Assembly (NCBI GenBank): GCA_900317065.1
Contig: ONFK01000071.1
Coordinates: 1-8,299 of the forward strand
DNA length: 8,299 bases
Source of the DNA: an uncultured Bacteroidales bacterium
GTDB taxonomy: Bacteria; Bacteroidota; Bacteroidia; Bacteroidales; UBA932
Direction: 5' to 3'
A program made the translations under genes and the position numbers. Shown here in pieces: positions 1 through 5,867 of this stretch. The notes beneath the pieces are model-generated. The model had not been told where the DNA came from. It saw only the letters and a program-made list of their open reading frames with translations, and ran no database searches. How positions within the stretch are numbered: position 1 is the first letter of the stretch; each line of letters starts with the position of its first letter.

Positions 1-516
1 CTGGAGGACAACGGATTCACCTATTACGTTGTCTCCGGCTCCGACCGCTTCATCTGCCGTGCGCTGGTCCAGGCCATCGGCATCGCCCCCAACCGGGTCA
101 TCGGCATGGACGTGAAGTTGGAATCCACTGGCCAGGGCGACGAAGAGGGTGTCAACCACACTTTCGGCAAGGAGGAAAGCCTCGTCCGCACCGACCAGCT
201 GATTATCAAGAACCTCAAGACCAACAAGGTGCTGCAGATAACCCAGGAGATAGGCAAGGTGCCGGTCCTGTCCTTCGGCAACAGCGGCGGAGACAGCGCC
301 ATGCATAACTATTGTCTAAGTAACACCGAGCACAAGACGGCCGCTTTCATGCTTATTGCCGATGACGAGGCCCGTGACCACGCCAACCGCGAGAAAGCCC
401 TTAAGTTGGGTGAACAGTGGCGGGAAGCCGGATACCACGTCATTTCCATGAGGGATGACTTCCGGACGATTTACGGTGACAATGTAAAGAAAGTCCCGTT
501 CACTTTTGACGATTGA
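1..516 (+). CDS. HAD-superfamily phosphatase, 3' part (5' end outside window)
   Basis: The frame is open from base 1 to the TGA at 514-516, giving 171 residues of a protein whose N-terminus lies upstream. It carries the later HAD hydrolase motifs. The segment YYVVSGSD near the start holds the motif II serine. The lysine of QEIGKVPVLSFGNSGGD (about residues 82-98) serves as motif III, and GNSGGDSAM is the acidic motif IV that helps bind Mg2+. The nucleophile motif I (DxD) must lie in the missing part. The spacing and the GNSGGD signature resemble phosphoserine phosphatase-like HAD proteins (PF12710 type), which hydrolyse small phosphomonoesters. The substrate cannot be read from the sequence. 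An ATG exists at 106, but it lies inside the conserved fold and is not the true start. There is no obvious signal peptide in the visible part. The gap to the next gene is 48 bases and contains that gene's candidate promoter, so co-transcription is uncertain. Confidence 0.82.
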   Translation: MEDNGFTYYVVSGSDRFICRALVQAIGIAPNRVIGMDVKLESTGQGDEEGVNHTFGKEESLVRTDQLIIKNLKTNKVLQITQEIGKVPVLSFGNSGGDSAMHNYCLSNTEHKTAAFMLIADDEARDHANREKALKLGEQWREAGYHVISMRDDFRTIYGDNVKKVPFTFDD

Positions 517-541
517 CGCTCTGGGAAGCATCATATATTTC
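512..541 (+). promoter_or_regulatory. Candidate Bacteroidota promoter for the aminotransferase
   Basis: ATTG at 512-515 and TATATTTC at 534-541 are separated by 18 bases. The second element matches the Bacteroidota -7 consensus TAnnTTTG at all defined positions but the last. The -33 part overlaps the stop codon of the HAD gene. The -7 part overlaps the palindrome at 538-551. The predicted start site is about 20 bases before the ATG at 565. This is a motif-based call only. Confidence 0.4.
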
Positions 542-560
542 GATATCGAAAAACGCGTTT
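538..560. promoter_or_regulatory. Two abutting palindromes, possible operator
   Basis: TTTCGATATCGAAA (538-551) is a perfect 14-base palindrome. It is followed, with one shared base, by AAACGCGTTT (551-560), a perfect 10-base palindrome. Both lie between the candidate -7 box and the ATG at 565. This is where a dimeric repressor would block transcription of the aminotransferase. No regulator gene is visible in the window, so the operator role is inference. Confidence 0.35.
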
Positions 561-564
561 AAAT

Positions 565-1643
565 ATGTATTTCTCTGATCTTTCATGGAGCATACGCGGT
601 ACGCTGGGGCGGAAGTTCCTCGCGCTTGCGCAGCAATACGACGATGTGGTGGACTTCACGCTGGGAGATCCGGATATCCCCACGCCGGAAGGCATCTGCG
701 AAGCGGCCAGAAGGTGTATCGGCGAGCATAGAACAAGGTACACTGCCAGCGCTGGCATCATGCAGTTAAGAGAAGCAATTGCCGCGTATGAACATTCCGG
801 ATGCTGCTGAATCCCGGTGACGAGGTAATAATTATCGGCCCCACATGGGCTCAGTGCCCGAATAATGTGCTTCTGTGCGGGGCGAAACCCGTTATTGCCG
901 ATAGATTTACGGAAGGGTTTCTCCCGGACCTTGACTACCTTCGGACACTTATTAACGACAGGACCAAACTCATCGTAGTCAATTCTCCGAACAATCCTAC
1001 CGGGGCCGTCTATCCATATGAGATTCTTCGGCAAATAGCATCCATTGCCGATGAAAAAGGGTTGTATGTATTCTCCGACGAAGTTTATTCGACGCTGGTT
1101 TACGACAAGCCCTTCCATTCCATTTCAGAATTCTATCCTTCGGCCGAAAATCTGGTGGTGTTCAACTCTTTCTCAAAGGCTTTTTGCATGACAGGCTGGC
1201 GAGTAGGTTATGTTGTAGGCCCCTCCCATTTCATCAAGAGGCTGGTAAAGATGCAGGAAAACGTGGCTGTCTGCGTCAGTTCCATATCCCAGTGGGCCGC
1301 CATTGAGGCAATCAGGGGAGCATCCGCCTACACGGAGCCCATACGCGAACAGTTCCGTGCCCGCAGGACAACGCTCTTGGATTCCCTGGAAGGTTCTCCG
1401 CTAATCAAATACACCGTTCCGGATGCCACATTTTATCTATTTGTGGACATATCTGCTACCGGGCTTGATTCGCGCTCTTTCTGCAGCGCCCTGCTGGAGA
1501 ATGAGCACGTTGCCATTACGCCGGGTCTTTCATTCGGTGATGCATTTGACGGCTATATCAGGCTGGCATTCACTTTGGAAGACGACGTAATCCGGGAAGG
1601 GGTTCGCAGGATTCAGCATTTTCTTACAACACTGAATGCTTGA
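565..1643 (+). pseudogene. Class I/II PLP-dependent aminotransferase, disrupted by internal deletion and frameshift
   Basis: Two pieces in different frames together resemble one fold-type I aminotransferase of the aspartate aminotransferase family. The first piece (565-810, 81 aa) gives the N-terminal region, with FTLGDPDIPTPEG and the LREAIAAYEHS helix, and then hits a TGA. The second piece is open from 801 to 1643 (280 aa). It resumes at LLNPGDEVIIIGPTW and contains NSPNNPTG, SDEVYSTLVYD, the PLP-lysine block SFSKAFCMTGWR (Lys126 counted from the ATG at 801) and the C-terminal GYIRLAF arginine that grips the substrate carboxylate. Relatives have roughly 30-40 residues between YEHS and LLNPGDEV, including the glycine-rich loop that binds the PLP phosphate. 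Those residues are absent here, and the flanks are joined out of frame at about 800. The join can be explained by deletion of about 100 bases whose length is not a multiple of three. Restart at 801 would give a protein lacking essential elements. Codon use is more AT-rich than in the flanking genes. The alternative explanation is an assembly error. The natural substrate is unknown. Confidence 0.85.
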
Positions 1644-1699
1644 ATCTAATTAACCTTGAAGCCGAAGGAATCGAAAAACGCCGCCATAGAGGTCTTCAT

Positions 1700-1720
1700 C
1701 GCAGGGCGCCTGCGTTTTAT
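1700..1720 (+). terminator. Possible intrinsic terminator after the aminotransferase
   Basis: CGCAGG (1700-1705) pairs with CCTGCG (1709-1714) across a three-base GCG loop, and TTTTAT follows at once. A GC-rich stem followed by a short T run, 57 bases after the aminotransferase stop, fits a weak factor-independent terminator. The stem has only six pairs and the T run only four bases, so confidence is limited. Confidence 0.4.
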
Positions 1721-1731
1721 CCAGGGCGAGT

Positions 1732-1822
1732 GAAGATTTGTTCCGAAAAAAGGCCGGAAACGGGAACAAATCCTTCAAAATGACAAGTTTGTTCCGAAAA
1801 AACAGCATTTTTCGGAACAAAC
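1732..1822. repeat. Cluster of direct and inverted copies of TTTGTTCCGAAAAAA
   Basis: The 15-mer TTTGTTCCGAAAAAA occurs exactly at 1737-1751 and 1788-1802. An inverted copy, TTTTTCGGAACAAA, lies at 1808-1821, and a shorter inverted copy, GGAACAAA, at 1763-1770. The arms form two hairpins. The first is 1732-1744 with 1763-1776, with one bulged base. The second is a perfect 15-pair stem, 1787-1801 with 1808-1822, around a six-base loop. Neither is followed by a T run. The cluster fills the gap between two converging genes, so it could stop transcription from both sides. Alternatively it could be one copy of a dispersed intergenic repeat. The whole non-coding stretch is 1644-1862. Its other features are the hairpin at 1700-1720 and the palindrome AAATTCGAATTT at 1853-1864. 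Confidence 0.75.
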
Positions 1823-1862
1823 ACCATTATTCTTTTGAAAAGGAAACTGAAAAAATTCGAAT

Positions 1863-2087
1863 TTACTGGTCTTTTGTTTTAGATTTAATGGCCCGCACAA
1901 TCTCGAATACTCTCCTTATGACAAGGATAGGAAGCGTGATGAGAAGGACCACACGGAACCAATCCATCGGTCGATGGAGCGTTTGTACGAATAAGTTGAC
2001 GAAAACGGCGATGACAAACAATGACCAGAAGATGCGCCATCCTCTCGATTCAAAAAACACTTTTGTCTTGTTCCAGAAACTGCCCAT
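1863..2087 (-). CDS. Small two-helix membrane protein of unknown function
   Basis: This 74-residue protein has a short polar N-terminus (MGSFWNKTKVFFESRGW) and two hydrophobic segments. One is at about residues 18-37 (RIFWSLFVIAVFVNLFVQTL) and the other at about 43-58 (DWFRVVLLITLPILVI). It ends in a basic tail (RRVFEIVRAIKSKTKDQ). This predicts a small inner-membrane hairpin whose two ends are both probably cytoplasmic. I do not recognise the family. Three observations argue that it is real. The pattern of hydrophobic and charged residues is coherent. The opposite strand has no convincing protein. A good promoter motif lies 30-70 bases before its ATG. It lies downstream of the GlsB/OlsB-like gene on the same strand with a 75-base gap, so it may be read from its own promoter, from glsB, or both. 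It is more AT-rich than its neighbours. Confidence 0.68.
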   Translation of the reverse strand: MGSFWNKTKVFFESRGWRIFWSLFVIAVFVNLFVQTLHRPMDWFRVVLLITLPILVIRRVFEIVRAIKSKTKDQ

Positions 2088-2123
2088 GGTATTAAGTGGT
2101 TGAATCCCGATTTATCTGACAGG

Positions 2124-2155
2124 CAAATATACGATTTTCCCAAGACTGCGACAAT
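2124..2155 (-). promoter_or_regulatory. Promoter motif for the small membrane protein
   Basis: Read on the minus strand, ATTGTC (2155-2150) is followed after 18 bases by TATATTTG (2131-2124), a full match to the -7 consensus TAnnTTTG. It begins eight bases past the stop of the glsB-like gene and would give a leader of roughly 30 bases. The same ATTGTC and TATATTTG pair precedes the glsB-like gene. Confidence 0.55.
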
Positions 2156-2162
2156 CTCGAGC

Positions 2163-3170
2163 TTATTTGAATTCTATCTCCGGAGAATTCTTGGGAGAAT
2201 GGTCTTCGAGACGGATGCGCAGCCTGCGGAGGCGCGGGACTCTCTTTTCAATGAAGGTGAGGATATGCCTGTCGCGCTTGTCGGGGTACATCTCGTCGAA
2301 ATGAATCATCAGTCCCGTTTCGATGGCGTCGGAGAGTTCATCGTTCACCGCTGAACCGAAGATCTTCATGGTGGACGAAGAATTGATGTATGAATTCACC
2401 AGCGGCGGAATCGCGGTGCCGAGCTGGCGAAGGGCGTTCTTGAGACAGCGCAGGTCCTCACGCAAACCGTCCTCCTTGAGAATCAGGTCGATAAGACGGA
2501 CATCGGTCGAGGACTCCAGCCGTTTGTATGGACGGATAAGCCCTTCATTGTCCGGGAAATGCTTCTCAAGGAAGCGCACTATCAGTTCGCGGGCAGTCTT
2601 GTCGAAAGATTTATATATGGTCATCTTCCCGAAGAAATACTCTACTCCCGGATTGCTCAGCAGCACGCCCGCGATACCGTCCCACAGGTTGTCCATCGTG
2701 AACAGGGCCTTGGCGCCGGCCTTGGAACTCTGATACTCCGGAGCGACGAACGAACGCCCGAGTTCCATCGTCTTCGGGAGATACTCCGCTATGAACTTGT
2801 CTGAAAACTGGAAAAGATGCGAGGCAGTCACATTGGGCTGGCCGTTTTCTTTAAGTACGACATTCTTCCCGAGAATGTAGCGGTACCCGCCGATTATGGC
2901 CTGAGCGTCCGGATCCCAGACAATCAGCTGCTGATAGGGTTTTTCCATGAAATCGTACTCGTCGAGATCCATCGACTTGCCCGAACACCCGCCGGCTTCA
3001 CGATAGGCGATTTCGCGGATGCGGCCTATTTCCCTCAGGGTATTGGGTGCATTGAAACAATCTACGACATAGATTTCATTACCACCCTTGTTGGTGTCCA
3101 TCAACTTGCGCGATGGTATGAGCTCAGCCCGGATAAGATCCACGGGAATGGCATCGATGATCTTTTCCAT
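2163..3170 (-). CDS. GlsB/OlsB-like N-acyltransferase (GNAT fold, hemolysin/acyltransferase family)
   Basis: The 335-residue product matches the layout of the OlsB/GlsB family (Acetyltransf_5 type). These enzymes transfer a 3-hydroxy-fatty acyl group from acyl-ACP to the amino group of an amino acid, the first step of ornithine or glycine lipid synthesis at the inner face of the cytoplasmic membrane. Visible landmarks are REIAYREAGGCSGKSMDLDEYD (about residues 52-73), the strand QLIVWDPDAQAIIGGYRY (81-98), and the family hallmark MELGRSFVAPEYQ (135-147). Next come the helix KALFTMDNLWDGIAGVL (154-170) and YFFGKMTIY (178-186). The C-terminal 100 residues are helical, charged and less conserved, ending in RRLRRLRIRLEDHS. 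There is no signal peptide. In Bacteroides thetaiotaomicron the GlsB protein works with a neighbouring O-acyltransferase, GlsA, but no GlsA-like gene is adjacent here. Glycine is the likely acceptor given the lineage, and ornithine or another amino acid is possible. Confidence 0.78.
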   Translation of the reverse strand: MEKIIDAIPVDLIRAELIPSRKLMDTNKGGNEIYVVDCFNAPNTLREIGRIREIAYREAGGCSGKSMDLDEYDFMEKPYQQLIVWDPDAQAIIGGYRYILGKNVVLKENGQPNVTASHLFQFSDKFIAEYLPKTMELGRSFVAPEYQSSKAGAKALFTMDNLWDGIAGVLLSNPGVEYFFGKMTIYKSFDKTARELIVRFLEKHFPDNEGLIRPYKRLESSTDVRLIDLILKEDGLREDLRCLKNALRQLGTAIPPLVNSYINSSSTMKIFGSAVNDELSDAIETGLMIHFDEMYPDKRDRHILTFIEKRVPRLRRLRIRLEDHSPKNSPEIEFK

Positions 3171-3200
3171 CTTGATAAAGGTTCAGTACAATACAATGCG

Positions 3201-3233
3201 CAAATATATAAATAAATCCGACTTTCTGACAAT
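3201..3233 (-). promoter_or_regulatory. Promoter motif for the glsB-like gene
   Basis: On the minus strand ATTGTC (3233-3228) is followed after 19 bases by TATATTTG (3208-3201), a full -7 consensus match. The leader to the ATG at 3170 would be about 25 bases and has no clear Shine-Dalgarno sequence, as is usual in this phylum. The -33 part touches the stop codon of the nitroreductase gene, so this gene can be transcribed separately from it. Confidence 0.58.
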
Positions 3234-3760
3234 TATTCAATCAAAAAAACTCTCCCCTCCCGACGGGGCAGAGGATCGGGGAGATCGCCTTCCGGCCAAC
3301 CTATTACACAATGCCCTATGCCTTCGTACTCCCCTTCCAGGCCAAGGGAATGCAGAAGTTCCTGCCATTCGGGCTGCTCGAACTCCTCCTTTGCACGGTG
3401 CACCCAGCAACTGCCGAGTCCGAGGGAATGGGCGGCCAACATCAGGTTGCCCATGACCAGAGATCCGTCATACACCCTGTTGCGCCAATCGGCTTTGTCG
3501 AGCACCACCAATACGGCAGGTGCCCCAAAGAAGGGGTCGAAGCCTTCCGGTTTGTTCCAGATGGTCCTGTTGGCTTCCGAAAGCCGCTTTATCAGCGCAG
3601 GATCGGTGATCGCCAGGATTACTGCAGACTGATGATTTTTGCCGCTGGCGGCATAGAGTCCGGCTTCGATCACCTGATTCAACATGTCCTTCGGAACCGG
3701 ATCAGGGCGGAAGCGGCGTATGCTTCTTCTCGAGAGAATATCGTGTATGGTCTGATTCAT
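3233..3760 (-). CDS. Nitroreductase-family FMN oxidoreductase
   Basis: This 175-residue protein is typical in length for short nitroreductase-family enzymes. These are cytoplasmic FMN-dependent homodimers that use NAD(P)H to reduce nitro compounds, quinones or unsaturated substrates. The N-terminus has the FMN-phosphate motif SRRSIRRFRPDPVP (residues 10-23), followed by AASGKNHQSA (37-46), where the family usually has a small-residue SGxNxQ loop. The central helix DGSLVMGNLMLAAHSLGLGSCW lies between about residues 97 and 120. The C-terminus shows GHCVIGWPEG and PLPRREGRV, whose arginines also contact FMN. The ATG at 3760 gives exactly the usual short N-terminus before the SRRS motif, so this start is well supported. 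A candidate -7 box lies only five bases before that ATG, which implies a leaderless or near-leaderless mRNA. The natural substrate cannot be told. The gene is divergent from the esterase and is followed 62 bases on by the glsB-like gene. Confidence 0.9.
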   Translation of the reverse strand: MNQTIHDILSRRSIRRFRPDPVPKDMLNQVIEAGLYAASGKNHQSAVILAITDPALIKRLSEANRTIWNKPEGFDPFFGAPAVLVVLDKADWRNRVYDGSLVMGNLMLAAHSLGLGSCWVHRAKEEFEQPEWQELLHSLGLEGEYEGIGHCVIGWPEGDLPDPLPRREGRVFLIE

Positions 3761-3765
3761 AAAAA

Positions 3766-3797
3766 CAAATGTAAGAGAAAATTCTTAACTTTGAAAG
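3766..3797 (-). promoter_or_regulatory. Nitroreductase promoter motif, very close to the start codon
   Basis: On the minus strand TTTC (3796-3793, just after C at 3797) is followed after 19 bases by TACATTTG (3773-3766), a full match to TAnnTTTG. The ATG begins at 3760, so a transcription start 5-7 bases past the box would fall on or beside the start codon. The -33 region overlaps the -7 box of the divergent esterase promoter. Confidence 0.48.
3786..3793 (+). promoter_or_regulatory. -7 box of the esterase-transporter operon
   Basis: TAACTTTG is a full match to TAnnTTTG and lies 25 bases before the ATG at 3819. No clear TTTG is found at the right distance upstream, where the sequence is A-rich, so the -33 part is weak. 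It overlaps the divergent promoter on the other strand. Confidence 0.45.
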
Positions 3798-3818
3798 TTA
3801 TACCAAAACAAAGCCGAA

Positions 3819-5867
3819 ATGAAAAGATTCTTCCTTTTTGCAGTGACGGCACTTGCCTCTCTCTCTTTGAGCGCAAAGGTCGAACTGACTCCCCTTTTTA
3901 CCGACAACATGGTGTTCCAGCAGAAATGCCAGGCCCCTGTCTGGGGCAAGGCCGCCCCTGGTGCAAGCATCAGCGTGACACCTTCCTGGAACAAGCGCAC
4001 ATACAGCACGACCGCTGATTCCGATGGCAAATGGTGCGTGAAGATCGACACCCCGAAGGGCAGTTTCAAGAAGCATAGCGTAACTATCAGCGACGGAGAG
4101 CCCACCGCGCTGAATAACGTGCTTGTAGGGGAAGTCTGGCTTGCATCCGGGCAGTCCAACATGCAGATGCCCGTAGAAAGCTGGAGGGCCGTGCGTACCA
4201 ATCAGGAAGATATAGCCAATGCGTCGCAGTGGGCGGACCTGCGGCTGCTGCAGGTTTCCCGCGCCACGGGAATGACAGAGCACGATTATTTCAGCGCAGA
4301 CTTTGACAAGTGGAAGGAATCCTCTCCTGAAACCATAAGGAACTTCTCGGCCGCAGCATGGTACTTCGGCCGCAAGCTCATGCAGGACCTCAAAATCCCT
4401 GTCGGCATCATCCACAGCAGCTGGGGCGGCACCATTATCGAAGCCTGGATGAGCGCCGGAGCCATCAGCGAATATCCCGACCTGCGCGCCCAACTCGACA
4501 AGGTGAGAGGCCTCTCGGACAGCGAAGCTGAAAGGGAGAAAACTTTCGAAGAGGAAATAGACGCCTTTTACAAAAAGGTTACGAAGCAGGATCAAGGCCT
4601 CAAGGACGGCAAAGCCCTGTGGGCACAGCCCGGTTTCGACGACAGCGCATGGCGCAGCATCCCGCTTCCCTGCAAGGTTCAGGAGCTGTGGCCCGCCGTC
4701 AATGGCATTTACTGGTTCCGCAAAAACATAGAGATCCCTGCCGAATGGGCTGGAAAAGAAATCACTCTCAGCCTTGGCCCCATCGACGACTTCGACGAAA
4801 CTTACTGGAACGGCGAGATGGTAGGCAGCGGCCGCATCTGGAACAAGGCACGCGAATACACGGTGCCGGGCAGCCACGTCAAGGCCGGCAAAACCGTAAT
4901 CTGCATCCGCAATACCGACGACCATGGTGACGGAGGCCTGTACGGAGCCCCCGACCTTATGTATCTGGAAGGGCCCGACGGCCGCAGGATACGCCTCGAC
5001 GGGCAATGGAAGGTTACCCTCTCCGTTTCTTTCGAGGGCGTTCCAAAATCCACGGCACGCGAACCAAACCTCGTCACCGTGCTTTACAATGCGATGATCA
5101 AGCCCCTCGCCCCCTTTGCAATCAAGGGTGCTATCTGGTATCAGGGAGAATCCAATGCCGAGAAAGCTTACCGCTACCGCGACCTTATGAGCGCGATGAT
5201 TCTCGACTGGCGCGGGCTCTGGGGCTATGACTTTCCCTTCTACATAACCCAGATTGCAAACTACAAGGGAGTTCGCAAGGTTGCGGGCGATGATGACTGG
5301 GCGGAACTGCGCGAAGCCCAGGCGATGGCAACCCGCACACTCGATAAGGTGGGCATGGCATGCATAATCGATCTTGGAGAGGCCGAAGACATTCATCCCG
5401 TTCGCAAGCAGGAGGTCGGGGAGCGCCTTGCAAAACTTGCCGAGGTGAACGATTACGGCAAAAAAGGAATTGCGGACGGCCCCCGCTTCGAATCTTATAA
5501 GATTGAGAACGCCTGCATCAGGGTGCGTTTCACCGACGTGGCAGATGGCCTGAGGGTCATTCCTTCCGGCAAGCATGCCGAAGACCGTTACGGGAAAGGC
5601 AACGTGTTCCCGGATATGGTCGCAAAGGCGGAAAGCGGGAAACTCTGCGGTTTCCAGATTGCAGGCGCCGACAGAGTCTGGCACTGGGCCGATGCCACTA
5701 TTGCCGGGAACGAGGTAGTCGTTTCCTGCCCCGAGGTGGCACACCCCATAGCAGTACGTTACGCATGGGCTGCCAATCCTATATGCAATCTTTTCAATTC
5801 GGAAGGATTGCCGGCATGGCCGTTCAGAACCGATGATTGGCTGGGAGTGACTTATGGCAGACACTAG
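3819..5867 (+). CDS. Sialate O-acetylesterase-like SGNH hydrolase with inserted jelly-roll domain, secreted
   Basis: The 682-residue protein starts with a signal peptide (MKRFFLFAVTALASLSLSA, likely cleaved after Ala19). It continues with a beta-rich segment containing LTPLFTDNMVFQQ, which is typical of this family. SGNH landmarks follow: GQSNM (111-115) with nucleophile Ser113, WGGTIIEAW at about 206-214, WYQGESN (440-446), and DIHP (524-527) supplying Asp524 and His526. Between the catalytic halves, about residues 260-390, lies a beta-sandwich insertion (FDDSAWRSIPLP, YWFRKNIEIP, YWNG at 329-332). It resembles the sugar-binding domain of glycoside hydrolase family 2. This split arrangement is known in bacterial sialate O-acetylesterases (SASA family), which remove acetyl esters from sialic acids or other acetylated sugars. 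The product should act in the periplasm. There is no SusC/SusD pair, sialidase or other glycan gene in the window, so the true glycan is unknown. It overlaps the transporter gene by 14 bases. Confidence 0.9.
   Translation: MKRFFLFAVTALASLSLSAKVELTPLFTDNMVFQQKCQAPVWGKAAPGASISVTPSWNKRTYSTTADSDGKWCVKIDTPKGSFKKHSVTISDGEPTALNNVLVGEVWLASGQSNMQMPVESWRAVRTNQEDIANASQWADLRLLQVSRATGMTEHDYFSADFDKWKESSPETIRNFSAAAWYFGRKLMQDLKIPVGIIHSSWGGTIIEAWMSAGAISEYPDLRAQLDKVRGLSDSEAEREKTFEEEIDAFYKKVTKQDQGLKDGKALWAQPGFDDSAWRSIPLPCKVQELWPAVNGIYWFRKNIEIPAEWAGKEITLSLGPIDDFDETYWNGEMVGSGRIWNKAREYTVPGSHVKAGKTVICIRNTDDHGDGGLYGAPDLMYLEGPDGRRIRLDGQWKVTLSVSFEGVPKSTAREPNLVTVLYNAMIKPLAPFAIKGAIWYQGESNAEKAYRYRDLMSAMILDWRGLWGYDFPFYITQIANYKGVRKVAGDDDWAELREAQAMATRTLDKVGMACIIDLGEAEDIHPVRKQEVGERLAKLAEVNDYGKKGIADGPRFESYKIENACIRVRFTDVADGLRVIPSGKHAEDRYGKGNVFPDMVAKAESGKLCGFQIAGADRVWHWADATIAGNEVVVSCPEVAHPIAVRYAWAANPICNLFNSEGLPAWPFRTDDWLGVTYGRH
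5843..5847 (+). promoter_or_regulatory. Shine-Dalgarno site of the transporter gene
   Basis: GGGAG lies six bases before the ATG at 5854, inside the last codons of the esterase. A recognisable Shine-Dalgarno sequence is uncommon for the other genes here. It supports this start and re-initiation after the esterase stop at 5865-5867. Confidence 0.6.

Noticed and set aside
531..1118. A 195-codon minus-strand frame opposite the aminotransferase
   Set aside because: It is the antisense shadow of a recognisable aminotransferase and shows no domain or signal of its own.
801..1643. A separate functional 280-residue aminotransferase starting at 801
   Set aside because: The ATG lies in the middle of a conserved segment. 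The product would lack the N-terminal region and the PLP-phosphate loop, and no ribosome site precedes it.
1732..1822. CRISPR array
   Set aside because: There are only two direct copies of a 15-base unit, with inverted copies between and after them, no regular spacers and no cas genes.
1738..2103. A 121-codon plus-strand frame across the repeat cluster and the small membrane gene
   Set aside because: It starts at TTG inside a hairpin repeat, has no ribosome site and runs antisense to the more convincing membrane protein. The residues FRKK and FRKN simply translate the repeat unit.
2323..2804. Plus-strand frames opposite the glsB-like gene
   Set aside because: They are antisense to a gene with clear family motifs, are rich in Arg/Ser as expected of shadow frames, and lack promoters or ribosome sites.
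3311..4018. A 235-codon plus-strand frame across the nitroreductase and the start of the esterase
   Set aside because: It runs antisense to the nitroreductase and out of frame through the esterase signal peptide and the divergent promoter region.
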